Position numbers and translations under genes: made by a program. DNA of 64,000 bases from GCA-003244245 sp052390115 (GTDB taxonomy: Bacteria > Actinomycetota > Actinomycetes > Mycobacteriales > Pseudonocardiaceae): positions 10,994 to 74,993 of the forward strand of contig JBQTHE010000053.1 in the NCBI GenBank assembly GCA_052390115.1. The letters run 5' to 3'. Below are positions 42,387 through 51,655 of this stretch, piece after piece; the first letter of the stretch is position 1, and every line of letters begins with the position of its first letter. A model generated the notes under the pieces. That model saw nothing but the letters and a program-made list of their open reading frames with translations, had not been told where the DNA came from and did no database searches.

Positions 42387-43259
42387 GTGGGAATGCACCG
42401 CCTACTGCACGTCGAGGCGGAGTGGGATCGTCTTACGGTCGTTGCCGTGGTCCGGCCAGAGTGCTTTGTCCTGACTGAACCCATCAACTCGACCCAGCGC
42501 CGCTTCTACGGCACCGAAGAGCAACCGTCTGCGAGTCTGCTGGTCGACCAGCACGCAAACGTCGTTCGGGTACTCACCACCGCCGGAATTCAGGTCGTCG
42601 ATGTCGAGCCCACCTTAGATCTGCCGTGTCAATTCAACGTGCGTGATGCTGCCGTTGTGATCGGTTCTCGTCTGATCCTCGGACGTATGGCGTGCGCGGT
42701 GCGCATGTCCGAACCAGCTGTGTTCGGGGTTGCGCTGGGCGCGGAGTCCGTTGTTACCGTCGAAGCTGGCCAGCTGGAAGGCGGCGACATCGCTGTAACG
42801 CCGGACGAGGTGTTCGTCGGACTTGGCGAACGAACGGATGAGCGAGGGTACGCAACCTTGCGTGATCTGCTGGGGGGGACACGCAAGGTTACGCCGATCC
42901 GGCTCGCGGCTGGCGTGCTCCACCTTGATGTGGCTGCGAATTTGCTGAGTCCGGGCGTTGGAGTGCTCCACCGGCCCTCTATCGCCGGTGATTTGCCGAA
43001 GTCGCTGCGTGAGGTCGAGTGGATCGAGATCACTGACGATGAGTTTACCGAGCAGGCGGCGAACATACTAGTCTTGAAGCAAGGGATGGTAATGCTGGAT
43101 GCCCGGCATGAGCGCTTACAGAACGCTCTTGCGATCCGAGGGTTCCAGTGTATCACGGTTCAGCTCGACGAGATCACCAAGGTGGGTGGCGGTGTTCGAT
43201 GCATGACCCTTCCGCTGGTGCGAACGAGCACGTCAGAAACCTTTGTTGCCAAACCTTGA
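42387..43259 (+). CDS. Dimethylarginine dimethylaminohydrolase/arginine deiminase-like protein
   Basis: A 290-residue protein of the amidinotransferase (pentein) superfamily. CQFNVRDAAVVIG gives the substrate-binding RD, LEGGDIAV the acidic catalytic residue, VLHLDVAANLL the catalytic histidine and GGGVRCMTLPL the nucleophilic cysteine near the C-terminus. It would hydrolyse the guanidine group of arginine or a methylated derivative. I chose GTG 42387, eight bases after AGGAGG; TTG 42384 and ATG 42393 are alternatives. It stands alone, 490 bp before the SCO2525-type methyltransferase. Confidence 0.82.
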   Translation: MGMHRLLHVEAEWDRLTVVAVVRPECFVLTEPINSTQRRFYGTEEQPSASLLVDQHANVVRVLTTAGIQVVDVEPTLDLPCQFNVRDAAVVIGSRLILGRMACAVRMSEPAVFGVALGAESVVTVEAGQLEGGDIAVTPDEVFVGLGERTDERGYATLRDLLGGTRKVTPIRLAAGVLHLDVAANLLSPGVGVLHRPSIAGDLPKSLREVEWIEITDDEFTEQAANILVLKQGMVMLDARHERLQNALAIRGFQCITVQLDEITKVGGGVRCMTLPLVRTSTSETFVAKP

Positions 43260-43752
43260 GCAGACTTCTGCTCTGCACTGGACTTGTTTGAAGGCCGCCT
43301 ACACCAGTGGGCGGATGTGCTGGTTGCCGCGCACCCGACCCGGCCACGGTAGCCGGCGTCCACGCCCATCACACGGGTATCGACAAGCTCGACGCCGTGC
43401 GGCATTCGTTCACCATCCGACCTTGGCTACCACCCGTGACGGCCCCGACTCCGCGCACGACAAGATCGTTTAAGACTGGACTCCGGCTCTTTAGTGAATA
43501 CCTCCAACGAGGCGTTCCCTGGCTATTTCCGCAGGTGTAGCGCCCTGCCTCGAAGATGTGTCGAGACTTTCTGCTACGCTCCACGTAGCGTGAAGGGGTT
43601 CACTCTGTGCGTCGACGGGCAAAGTGCTACCGAGAGTGACCGCTTCCTGCTGCGATGACGTGGGCCGCCTCTTGGCGTGGGCTGGCACCGGGCTGTTACA
43701 GTTAGCCGAAGAGACTCAACCGTACTCAACCGTGCAGGGGGGAGGTGTTGAG
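43260..43752. other. Intergenic region before the SCO2525-SCO2522 operon
   Basis: No gene is supported in these ~490 bp. A hairpin GCTACG-CTCCA-CGTAGC lies at 43573-43589. A GGGGGGAGG-like ribosome-binding site precedes the next gene. A minus-strand stretch (GVELVDTRVMGVDAGYRGRV) looks protein-like but has no recognisable domain and no conserved context. Confidence 0.4.
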
Positions 43753-44616
43753 ATGGCAAACCGATGGGTTTCTCAGGACGCCCCATTGGTGGCTGCTGAC
43801 GGCACCGAGTCAGGCGTCTCGGGCTCTCAACCCTTTCCGCGCGAATTATCGGAACTCAACAGCCACTTTCCGTGGGACGACTTCGATTCCAACTGGTACT
43901 TCGACCGCAACTACAAAAACTTGCGAGAAGACGACCGCCAGATCGCGGAGCTCGTCCGAGATTTTTTCGCTACGCTCGACTTGCCAGGCCATCGACACGG
44001 CATCGACGTCGGTGCTGGCGCCAATCTTTACCCAGCATTGACTATGCTGCCGTTCTGTGACGAGATTACACTTTACGAATACGCTGCCTCGAATGTCGCG
44101 TGGCTACGGCGCGAAACGCAGTTTTACTCGCCGTCCTGGGACCCCTGGTGGAGTCTTCTCGTTGAAGAGCCGGTCTATAAGTCGGTCTATTCTCCGCGAG
44201 CGGCGCTGGCGGCCGCCGTCCGCGTCAAGAGGGGCAGCATCTTTGACTTGCCTGAGGCGCGGTGGGACATTGGTACGATGTTTTTCGTCGCAGAATCAAT
44301 TTCATTCGCCCGGGCAGAATTTCATGCCGCGCTGGGAAGTTTCATCAGGTCATTGCGGCCCGGTGCACCGTTCGCGGCTGCCTTTATGGAGAACTCGCTG
44401 GGGTATGATGTGGGCGCGTACCGGTTTCCTGCGGTCGCCATTGCTGAGGATGAAGTAGAAAACTATCTGGTGGGCGAAACAGAAGGTCTCAAGATCCATC
44501 GATTGGGCAAGACCAGCAATCCGCTACGCGACGGTTATGACGGCATGATCTTGGCCCTCGGAAAAGTTCGATCAAAAATACATCATATACACCAGGATGA
44601 CAAAGACGATCGATGA
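43753..44616 (+). CDS. SCO2525-family SAM-dependent methyltransferase
   Basis: A 287-residue class I methyltransferase of the NNMT/PNMT-like SCO2525 family. WYFDRNYKNLREDD precedes the domain, HGIDVGAGANLYPAL (residues ~82-96) is the SAM-binding motif I, and WDIGTMFFVAESISF matches the acceptor-side strand. The substrate is unknown. ATG 43753 has a strong GGAGG site upstream. Its stop overlaps the next gene (ATGA). It is the first gene of an operon shared, in this order, with Streptomyces coelicolor SCO2525-SCO2522. Confidence 0.85.
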   Translation: MANRWVSQDAPLVAADGTESGVSGSQPFPRELSELNSHFPWDDFDSNWYFDRNYKNLREDDRQIAELVRDFFATLDLPGHRHGIDVGAGANLYPALTMLPFCDEITLYEYAASNVAWLRRETQFYSPSWDPWWSLLVEEPVYKSVYSPRAALAAAVRVKRGSIFDLPEARWDIGTMFFVAESISFARAEFHAALGSFIRSLRPGAPFAAAFMENSLGYDVGAYRFPAVAIAEDEVENYLVGETEGLKIHRLGKTSNPLRDGYDGMILALGKVRSKIHHIHQDDKDDR

Positions 44617-46451
44617 GAATTCAGCCACGGCAGCAGCTACTGGAGATTTGGCGAGCGGTCGCCAACGCATCCTTTCAAGATGGTAAATGGGCATGGGGTG
44701 GTCGCGACCGAGCTAACTCGATCAGTGATGCAGAGCAATTGCTCTGCATCATGTATCCTGCTACAATGTACCCCTCGTTCCGGCTGGACCGCCCCGACGA
44801 GACCGCCGACGACATTATCGACGCGCTCGAAGTTCTCGGTGACAGCGTCGACGTTCCCAAGCTGCTCATCAAGATCGCAACTGAATACATGGAGCGGTAT
44901 ACGGGAGACGCCGGTGCGCCGATCTTTTCTGGTGACAGTTATTTCGACCCACACGAGTCAGGCGCGGCGCCGAGCTTTAGTCAACGAAATCTCGATGTCG
45001 TCGACTCATTCTCGATGTCGATCACACTGACGCTGGCCATGATTGGTTTCAGCCGCGTCTTTCGCAGTGTGGTCAGCCGGGAAGACCTTCGCCAAGAGGT
45101 CGACAAGCTCGAAGCGTTGGCGAGCACTCGGCTCTCGGCGGCGATGGTCGGCTTGCTTCGCAGCTTCAGCGTCAACGTTTTCGACGCCAACTCTGCAGCG
45201 GGCCGCGCATTGTGCCGCGTGACCAACCAAAGTGGCTTGCCTGAGCGTCGGATCGTTGAAGATCTGCAACGCGCGCTGGTGGAGAACAGGGCCGGGCTAC
45301 GCGACCTGACCTTCGGTTTGGAGCAGACCACCGACATCGAAAATCCCAATCGACTTTTCGAGTGTGGCTGGTCGTGGGGGATTGTCAAGGACGCTCCTCG
45401 CATTGAGACGACAGAAGAGGTCGGACCGCAGCCGGACGGCATCGCCCAGGCCGCTCCGTATCTGTACTTCACGGTCGTAGCTTTGGACGGTATAGCGGAC
45501 TTGTTTTCCACGCGCACGCGAGTCCTGGCCCTGCTCAACGAGGAGCAGTTGCGGCTTGCGCAAGCGCTTCAGCGTCGATGGGATCTTACCCAGCAGTATT
45601 GGTCGACCATCGCGAGCCTTGGCGCTGATCGCTGGCCTCTAGAAGATCTCCCCTGGCGGACGACGGATGAAGTGGAGTCCGACTACTTCAGTTTGCTGGT
45701 TTCCTCGATTGTGGTGCAGGACCTGGTGGAACGCCGGGGATCTGACGCCGACCTCGGCCGAGTCGGTCGTGTCCTGGAGGAGTTGGCCAGCCGGAGTCGA
45801 ATTACTCGGCGGCCGCTACGTGATGACCCGGCGGTCCAACTACATGCACCCGGCTTACGGATTCCGTTGGGTGGCAGTGAGGAGGTCGGTGAGCATCCCA
45901 TCGGCTGGATGGTCTCAAACTTCGCGCCGCTGTTGTTGAAGCGTACGGTCCGGATCGTGGAGCTGCTGCGTGACACCGACCTGCGTGGCCGCCTCGTCGA
46001 ACTCGCCGACGACGTGTGGGATCATCTACTTCGGCGGCGGCTCCACGACGGTCCGGGCCGAGATCTCTGGGATCAACCAGGCGAGGTTTTCGACAAAGTA
46101 AGCGTCCGCCATGAGCTGCAGTCGTGGTATCACACCGAGCGCGTGGTCGAATGTCTGGTCGCGGCGGCAAATATGGCCGGCCGGGCGCCGTTACGCAGCA
46201 CTCGCCTGACCGATGTGGCCACCGACTTGCTCAATGAGGCAGATCACCTCTTCGATCGCGAGCTTTTGGGCTGGTCAGGGGAGGCTGGCCCCGCGATGCG
46301 AACGACTCTGCAGGCGGTACGCGCGAATTTGCGGCGCGCTCGGGAGATCCTGCACGACCGTCCGGGCAGCGCCACGGTCCTCGCGAGCGAAGTGCTGCGC
46401 GATCTCGACCGGCTGGCCGCTGCCCGCCAGGATGTGACCGGAGCGACCTGA
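44613..46451 (+). CDS. SCO2524-family protein
   Basis: A 612-residue, largely helical protein with no known catalytic motif. The N-terminus (IQPRQQLLEIWRAVANASFQ, then DGKWAWGGRDRANSISDAEQLLCIMYPATM) is typical of the SCO2524 family, which is otherwise undefined. There are no signal peptide or clear membrane helices. It overlaps the methyltransferase by four bases and lies 2 bp before the P-loop gene. Its fixed position suggests it is a central or scaffold component of the same system. Confidence 0.82.
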   Translation: MRIQPRQQLLEIWRAVANASFQDGKWAWGGRDRANSISDAEQLLCIMYPATMYPSFRLDRPDETADDIIDALEVLGDSVDVPKLLIKIATEYMERYTGDAGAPIFSGDSYFDPHESGAAPSFSQRNLDVVDSFSMSITLTLAMIGFSRVFRSVVSREDLRQEVDKLEALASTRLSAAMVGLLRSFSVNVFDANSAAGRALCRVTNQSGLPERRIVEDLQRALVENRAGLRDLTFGLEQTTDIENPNRLFECGWSWGIVKDAPRIETTEEVGPQPDGIAQAAPYLYFTVVALDGIADLFSTRTRVLALLNEEQLRLAQALQRRWDLTQQYWSTIASLGADRWPLEDLPWRTTDEVESDYFSLLVSSIVVQDLVERRGSDADLGRVGRVLEELASRSRITRRPLRDDPAVQLHAPGLRIPLGGSEEVGEHPIGWMVSNFAPLLLKRTVRIVELLRDTDLRGRLVELADDVWDHLLRRRLHDGPGRDLWDQPGEVFDKVSVRHELQSWYHTERVVECLVAAANMAGRAPLRSTRLTDVATDLLNEADHLFDRELLGWSGEAGPAMRTTLQAVRANLRRAREILHDRPGSATVLASEVLRDLDRLAAARQDVTGAT

Positions 46452-46453
46452 CG

Positions 46454-47371
46454 ATGCTGGTCTTTGCGACTTCTGACAAGGGTGGCACCGGACGCTCGGT
46501 GACGAGCAGCAATGTCCTGTATCGACGGGCACTTCAGGGTAGTGACGTCTGCTATCTCGACTTTGACTTCGGCTCCCCGACGGTGGGCACTATCTTCAAC
46601 ATCCCTGCGGCAGTCCGCGGCACCCTTAAGGGCGGGCTCCATTCGTACTTGCAAGGCAAACTCAACGAGCCAGAACAGCTCGACGTCTGGTCGGAGTCGG
46701 ACCGCACAAGTCTACGCGGTCGCCCCCCGGGCGCCGGCCGGCTGGTGTTGCTTCCTGGCGACGCCGGCGGCGGAGACTTGTCGTCCAGCCGGGACGTGGT
46801 GCAGCGTTGTGTCAGCCTTTTCCTCAGGCTAGACGAGGAGTTCGAGCTGTGCCTGATCGACCTTAGCGCTGGGCGTACATACGCTACCGAGATGGTGCTC
46901 GCGGCCACGGCCGAGCCAGAGCTGCGGTCGGTGACCGTCCGCTGGCTGGTGTTCCACCGTTGGACACGGCAGCACATCATCGCTGCGTCCGGCCTGGTAC
47001 ACGGTGGTCGAGGCATCCTCGAAATAGGGGTTACCCGAGGTCATGACCAGCGCACGCTGAGCGACTCGATCCGTTTCGTCCGGACAGCGGTTGTCGATCC
47101 CAACTCTGCGGAGCTGGCTGGGCTGCGTCCGGCGCAGGTGGCTTGGCTGCGGGAGGTCAACCAGGATCTCCAGCAGTTGGCGGGGCGAAACAAGCTTGGC
47201 CGCACCGCAATGTTGGGTAAGGTGCCTCTCGATCCGGTGCTTCAGTGGCGTGAACAGTTGATTTCCGATAATGACGTCTACTCACGTCAGATCGCGAACC
47301 GGGAGACTGTCGATGCGTTCGAGACGCTCGCCAAGCGGCTGGTAGACGATGCCGCGTGGGCGGGTCTGTGA
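46454..47371 (+). CDS. SCO2523-family variant P-loop protein (ParA/MinD-like)
   Basis: A 305-residue protein with a deviant Walker A at residues 8-15: DKGGTGRS, where ParA/MinD proteins have KGGxGKT/S. The P-loop lysine is Arg14, while the signature lysine (Lys9) of the ParA group is kept. VCYLDFDFGSPTVG is the Walker A' region and FELCLIDLSAGRTYATEM the Walker B-like strand. The change may reduce hydrolysis, leaving a nucleotide-sensing or dimerising switch. It overlaps SCO2522 by GTGA. Confidence 0.85.
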   Translation: MLVFATSDKGGTGRSVTSSNVLYRRALQGSDVCYLDFDFGSPTVGTIFNIPAAVRGTLKGGLHSYLQGKLNEPEQLDVWSESDRTSLRGRPPGAGRLVLLPGDAGGGDLSSSRDVVQRCVSLFLRLDEEFELCLIDLSAGRTYATEMVLAATAEPELRSVTVRWLVFHRWTRQHIIAASGLVHGGRGILEIGVTRGHDQRTLSDSIRFVRTAVVDPNSAELAGLRPAQVAWLREVNQDLQQLAGRNKLGRTAMLGKVPLDPVLQWREQLISDNDVYSRQIANRETVDAFETLAKRLVDDAAWAGL

Positions 47372-48396
47372 CACCGGCAGATGCAGTCTTCCACGAGGCG
47401 TCCGCAGAGCGCCGGGTGGCATCCGTTCCACTCGCGCATTTGTCGATTGAGCTTGGTCACCTGTACATGGAAGACTTTGCCGCCGGTCCGCAGCATCTGC
47501 GGCAGTGTTTTCGGCAGGTCGCTCCGTGGGTGAACGCGGCACGTCAAGCTTGTGCTGACGGCCTGCAAAGCCAGCGCACCCAGCAGGGCCGGTGCGGCCA
47601 GGACGGCCGAAAGGCGAGAGTCCGCATCAGCACATGTTTCCTGGTCGATGACTACTTCACGCGATTCAGCTCACCCGCCGAGCTCGTGCCTGAGCTGGTG
47701 AGCGCGGCCCATGAGGCCGGTTTGGAGATCGACTACCTGGGCCGCGAGTCCGGATGTGCCGACGCTAATGGTGTGACGCTGGCACGTCTTGTTGAGGATC
47801 GCCTGGTCGCAGACCCACCTCCCGACACCAATGGTTCCCGGCCACCGGCCGCCGAGGTGGGATGGCTCTGCAATGGTCAGCGGTCACCGGCGAGCGGTAC
47901 CGCCGAGGCTATGGACGCGATCCCGCGGTGGACACCACCGGTCCAGAATGCAGCCCGCCGGCACTCGATCTTTCTCGACGTGGAACTGTGGGACTTGGAT
48001 GAGAGCAATGGTCGGAGGACATGGTCGTGCCCGTTTCTGGCGGCGGTCTGGCAGTTGCTCCGGTTGGGGATGCTCCGTCACGACGGCGAGAGCGTCGCGA
48101 CTGCACAGCAACGGGAAGGTTCATTTCCCGATGACTGGGACGAGCTCCCTGCAGTGACCCAGCTGAACCCGACCGCCGCGCCGTTCAGCGCATATCGAAC
48201 GTTGTCGGTCCTCTCGACACGGTTTTTGCCCATTGAGCATGCTGTGCGCACGATTCTCAGCCAAACAGCGGTCGATCGTGATGTGCTCGGCCAGGTGATG
48301 ACACGCAGCCGAAGCGAAGGTATCGAACTTCCGCTGGAGCTCGTCGACCGGATCGACTACGTCTTTGCCGGCATCAGCGCTGACCAGCCACAGTAG
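47368..48396 (+). CDS. SCO2522-family protein
   Basis: A 342-residue protein with SVPLAHLSIELGHLYMEDFA at the N-terminus, VRISTCFLVDDYF, then AGLEIDYLGRESGCADANG, and HSIFLDVELWDLDESNGRRTW, which suggest an alpha/beta fold with conserved acidic residues. The function is unknown. Start GTG 47368 overlaps the P-loop gene stop. It is the last plus-strand gene; the following gene converges with only 15 bp between them. Confidence 0.82.
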   Translation: MTPADAVFHEASAERRVASVPLAHLSIELGHLYMEDFAAGPQHLRQCFRQVAPWVNAARQACADGLQSQRTQQGRCGQDGRKARVRISTCFLVDDYFTRFSSPAELVPELVSAAHEAGLEIDYLGRESGCADANGVTLARLVEDRLVADPPPDTNGSRPPAAEVGWLCNGQRSPASGTAEAMDAIPRWTPPVQNAARRHSIFLDVELWDLDESNGRRTWSCPFLAAVWQLLRLGMLRHDGESVATAQQREGSFPDDWDELPAVTQLNPTAAPFSAYRTLSVLSTRFLPIEHAVRTILSQTAVDRDVLGQVMTRSRSEGIELPLELVDRIDYVFAGISADQPQ

Positions 48397-48411
48397 AGAC
48401 TACCCCAAAGG

Positions 48412-49413
48412 TCAGACGGCCCTCTCCTGAGAGAGAGGGTGAACTTGAAGCTGCTCTAACTCTTGGGCAGATTTCCAGAGATCCTCGAATCGCTGCATTC
48501 GTTCCTTTACCCGTTCCGGTCGGAGTATCAGGTGGGTTTTGATTATCGTCGGCCTCGTGTTGTCGTCAATCAATGACGCAGGCGTAGCTTCATAGCTGAG
48601 GACACCATCGAACACAATAAAGTCGAACAGCGAGGCCTCGAGTGTCTTCGACCGATCCAGAACCCTCACCTGAATTCCTAGATCCTGATGTTGCCGGCAG
48701 ATGCGCAGCAAGTCCGCCTCGTTGGTCTGCTCAGGCCGGTCGATGATGAAAACCCGCCGTATAGCGACCCCTCGGTTCGCGGCCTCCTTCTGGAGTTTGA
48801 GGTAGCGCCGGCCCTGGTCGCTCGTCCACAGTCCGCCGTCGAAACCTTTGCCGCCGGCATCTACCGCGCTCAAGCTGGTGGCGTCGATAGTGTGTTTGGC
48901 CCGCATGGTGAGTCCGAGGATCCAGTCCTGGTCCTCGCCATCGTATTCGACTACTCCGCCCCCGCTGAGCCCCTTCAGGAACTCGGACATCCGGTCGATC
49001 TGCAACTGTGCGAATTCGTAAAACAGTGGCGGCGAAGCGGGTGCGATCTGGGTGGAGTGTCGCACCAGTTGGATGACCGCATCAGTGTGTAGCGCTGATG
49101 CCTCCACTGCTTGGAACAGTTCTGTCGCCTTATTCGTTCTGACAAATCCTTCGTTGATCAGCGAACGCATCTCGATTGAGTGATATTCCTGTCTCTCTTC
49201 GATCTTCTCCATGCGGTTCTCCAAGTCGTTCAGGAACTGCACGAGAAGCGTGATTCCTCCTATGAGCACTGAGATCGTCAACTCCCAGGCCAGCGGCTGG
49301 TCCGACAGGTTAGTGATGAGGAATGCTCCTCCGCCGGTCAGGAGGGTGAAGAAGATCTTGCGTATTACCCCCCTGCGCGGTCGACCGTGGCCGACATAGC
49401 CTTCACTGGTCAT
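48412..49413 (-). CDS. Membrane-anchored protein with coiled coil and uncharacterised C-terminal domain
   Basis: A 333-residue protein. Two membrane helices (IFFTLLTGGGAFLITNL at ~20-36 and LTISVLIGGITLLVQFL at ~45-61), a coiled coil (LENRMEKIEERQEYHSIEM), then a soluble domain of ~230 residues with HTIDATSLSAVD, RRYLKLQKEAANRGVAIRR and IIKTHLILRPERVKERMQRF. The last part resembles PLD-like regulatory folds, but no HKD motif is present, so this is only an impression. ATG 49413 follows GGAGAG and overlaps the SCO2521 stop (ATGA). The gene belongs to the facing half of the SCO2521-2525 locus. Confidence 0.7.
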   Translation of the reverse strand: MTSEGYVGHGRPRRGVIRKIFFTLLTGGGAFLITNLSDQPLAWELTISVLIGGITLLVQFLNDLENRMEKIEERQEYHSIEMRSLINEGFVRTNKATELFQAVEASALHTDAVIQLVRHSTQIAPASPPLFYEFAQLQIDRMSEFLKGLSGGGVVEYDGEDQDWILGLTMRAKHTIDATSLSAVDAGGKGFDGGLWTSDQGRRYLKLQKEAANRGVAIRRVFIIDRPEQTNEADLLRICRQHQDLGIQVRVLDRSKTLEASLFDFIVFDGVLSYEATPASLIDDNTRPTIIKTHLILRPERVKERMQRFEDLWKSAQELEQLQVHPLSQERAV

Positions 49414-50360
49414 GATCTCTCCGCGTTCTTCTCGGCCCAGGAGCCCAACTGCACAATAGTGCTCAAAGCCACTTGATCTCGGATCCGGCTGACCGAAACC
49501 TCCCACTGTTTGGAGAAACCCGGTTGCCGTTCCAGGCTTTCCCACAGTGGCAGCATGGATTCGTTGAGTCTTGCTGCCGGCATCCACAGGTGAAGCAGGT
49601 AATCGATGGCAGGCCGCAGTCTGTCCACCACCTGTGGGCGTGGACTGGCGCCGATTTGGCTACGTTCGATCATCTCGAGCAACGCGGTGAGTAGCCAGTC
49701 GTGTAGTGCCAGATCCTCACACAATTCGACAGCAGCAGGAAGATCATTCTTAACGACCGTCAACCGCAACGTCCGTACGGTTGAGCTCTCAATGGTGAAC
49801 TTGGCTCGACTGGCGGCGGGCTGCGCTGCGTCGACCGCAACTACCCAGCGTAGCCGCGTGCGTGCCACCCTGAATGGCATTGTATTATCAAGCGCCGCCG
49901 ACCGCTGCACCATGTCCATCATCCGGCCACTGATCGCTCCCAGGTCGAGATTTGTCGGCGACTGCTTGGCGGTGAGGAAGCCGCCAGCGAGGTCCGCGCG
50001 ATCCGTCTTGCCAAACGTCTCGATGGCCCCGGGCCTGGACAGGTAGTGGGACCACGGCAGCCGCCGATCGACGTCGCTCTTCACGACTTGGGCGTACGTG
50101 GATCCTTGCAGCACATGGCCACCGGTGATCGCAGCCCGCGACACGGCCGTGCCGATACCTCGCACTCGGGCACCCGACGATGTCGCCAATCGACAATCGA
50201 CCCCAGTAAGCAGATCGGGCGACACGGCGTGCACGATAGGCCGTTCGGAACGGCGTACTTGTTCGCCCAACAGCAGGCTGAGCACCTGGGTGGCGAGATG
50301 CTGCGTAACTGACGCACGGTTCCGCAAGAGCCCTGTATGTACTTCTCCCAACGTCAGCAT
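49410..50360 (-). CDS. SCO2521-family protein
   Basis: A 316-residue protein starting MLTLGEVHTGLLRNRASVTQ, with VVAVDAAQPAASRAKFTIES and LCEDLALHDWLLTALLEMIE. It is the family found beside SCO2522-SCO2525. No catalytic motif is recognised. It is first in a minus-strand two-gene unit with the membrane-anchored protein and converges with the SCO2525-2522 operon. ATG or GTG start at 50360. Confidence 0.8.
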   Translation of the reverse strand: MLTLGEVHTGLLRNRASVTQHLATQVLSLLLGEQVRRSERPIVHAVSPDLLTGVDCRLATSSGARVRGIGTAVSRAAITGGHVLQGSTYAQVVKSDVDRRLPWSHYLSRPGAIETFGKTDRADLAGGFLTAKQSPTNLDLGAISGRMMDMVQRSAALDNTMPFRVARTRLRWVVAVDAAQPAASRAKFTIESSTVRTLRLTVVKNDLPAAVELCEDLALHDWLLTALLEMIERSQIGASPRPQVVDRLRPAIDYLLHLWMPAARLNESMLPLWESLERQPGFSKQWEVSVSRIRDQVALSTIVQLGSWAEKNAERS

Positions 50361-50639
50361 CGCACCCCCGTCGTCGAAACTACGATACTCGATGCCACCC
50401 TATGGAAGCATTATTAATGCGACGATGGGTACAGAGCTATGGACGCCATTCACTCGTACGAGCGGTCGCCTGCTCCATCTCAGCGACAACCCCTGTCGCT
50501 CACGGTCGAGTCAGGAGCACTTGCCGTCCGCTCCTCGTGCCCCAGCTCGAGTCGGGTGGAGCGGTGTCGTGGACCGGGGGCGCGGAGAATGAGGCAGGTA
50601 TCCTGACTGATCCGCCGCAGCTGTGCCAGGCTCGGCGGT

Positions 50640-51644
50640 GTGACCGATACTTCGGCTCGCTCCCGGGTGAACGCCTGGTACTACGCGCTGCGCACCACCA
50701 ACCCGCCCGACGGCCCGATCGACGCGGTGACCCGCTGGATCGTGGTCTCCCGCGCGGCAGTGTTACCGATGACGCTGGTCGCTGGGTTGGTGGCCGGGCT
50801 GCTCGCCGCCCGCGCGCCCGGTGTGGACTGGCGCTGGCTTGTCCTGGCCGTGATCGGGATCGTGCTGGCGCACCTGGCCAACAACCTGATGAACGACCTC
50901 TACGACACCAGCGCCGGTTCCGACACCGCGGGTTATCCGCGGGCGCTCTACGCCCCGCACCCGATCCTGTCCGGGCTGGTCACTCGGCGGGCGCTGGTCG
51001 TGGCGGTGCTGGTGGTCAACGCTGCGGACCTGGCGATCCTCGTCGTGCTCGCGATGGTGCGGGGCTGGCCCATTGTGGCGTTCGCACTGGCCGGTTTCGT
51101 GCTGTCAGTGGCCTATACCGCACCGCCGCTGCGGCTGAAGAAGCGCGGCCTGGGTGAGCCGGACGTGCTGGTGGTGTGGGGGCCGCTGATGGTCGGCGGC
51201 ACGTACTACGCGGCGGTGGGGTCGATCACCTGGCAGGTGCTGCTCGCGTCGCTGCCCTATGCGCTGCTGTGCACGTCGGTGCTGATGGGCAAGCACACCG
51301 ACAAGATCCCTTATGACGCGCCGTTGGGGATTAACACGCTGCCGGTGCTGCTCGGCGAGCGGCGGGCCCGGGCCGTGACGTTGGGCATGATGGCAGGCTT
51401 CTACCTGCTCGTCGTCGTGTGTGTGCTGGTTGGTGCGCTGCCTTGGCTGGCGCTGCTCGCGCTCGGCGGGTTGTACCGGCTGGGAAAGGTATGGCAGTGG
51501 TTCCGCCAGCCACGGCCTGAGCAGCCGCCGCGCCCGGTGCCGGTGTGGCCGCTGTGGTTCGCCGCGCTGGCGTTCGTGCACCTGCGGGTCGCTGGCCCGC
51601 TGCTCGTCCTCGGTCTGGCCATCGCCGCCATCGTGGGGATCTGA
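50640..51644 (+). CDS. UbiA-family prenyltransferase (MenA-like)
   Basis: A 334-residue membrane prenyltransferase with about nine helices. The first aspartate-rich motif is NNLMNDLYDTSAGSD and the second GKHTDKIPYDAPLGINTLPVLLGE. The latter resembles MenA-type 1,4-dihydroxy-2-naphthoate prenyltransferases, but the N-terminal third (YYALRTTNPPDGPIDAVTRW) is unusual, so the acceptor could be another aromatic ring. It starts GTG 50640 and is followed closely by the DUF1015 gene. Confidence 0.8.
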   Translation: MTDTSARSRVNAWYYALRTTNPPDGPIDAVTRWIVVSRAAVLPMTLVAGLVAGLLAARAPGVDWRWLVLAVIGIVLAHLANNLMNDLYDTSAGSDTAGYPRALYAPHPILSGLVTRRALVVAVLVVNAADLAILVVLAMVRGWPIVAFALAGFVLSVAYTAPPLRLKKRGLGEPDVLVVWGPLMVGGTYYAAVGSITWQVLLASLPYALLCTSVLMGKHTDKIPYDAPLGINTLPVLLGERRARAVTLGMMAGFYLLVVVCVLVGALPWLALLALGGLYRLGKVWQWFRQPRPEQPPRPVPVWPLWFAALAFVHLRVAGPLLVLGLAIAAIVGI

Positions 51645-51655
51645 GACGGTGCTGG

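Noticed and set aside
42387..43259. Member of the SUF operon
   Set aside because: It is 344 bp after the last suf gene, has its own ribosome-binding site and no link to Fe-S assembly.
50402..51157. A plus-strand frame across the start of the UbiA gene
   Set aside because: It overlaps a clear membrane prenyltransferase in another frame, and its composition is Arg/Gly/Ala-rich with no domain.
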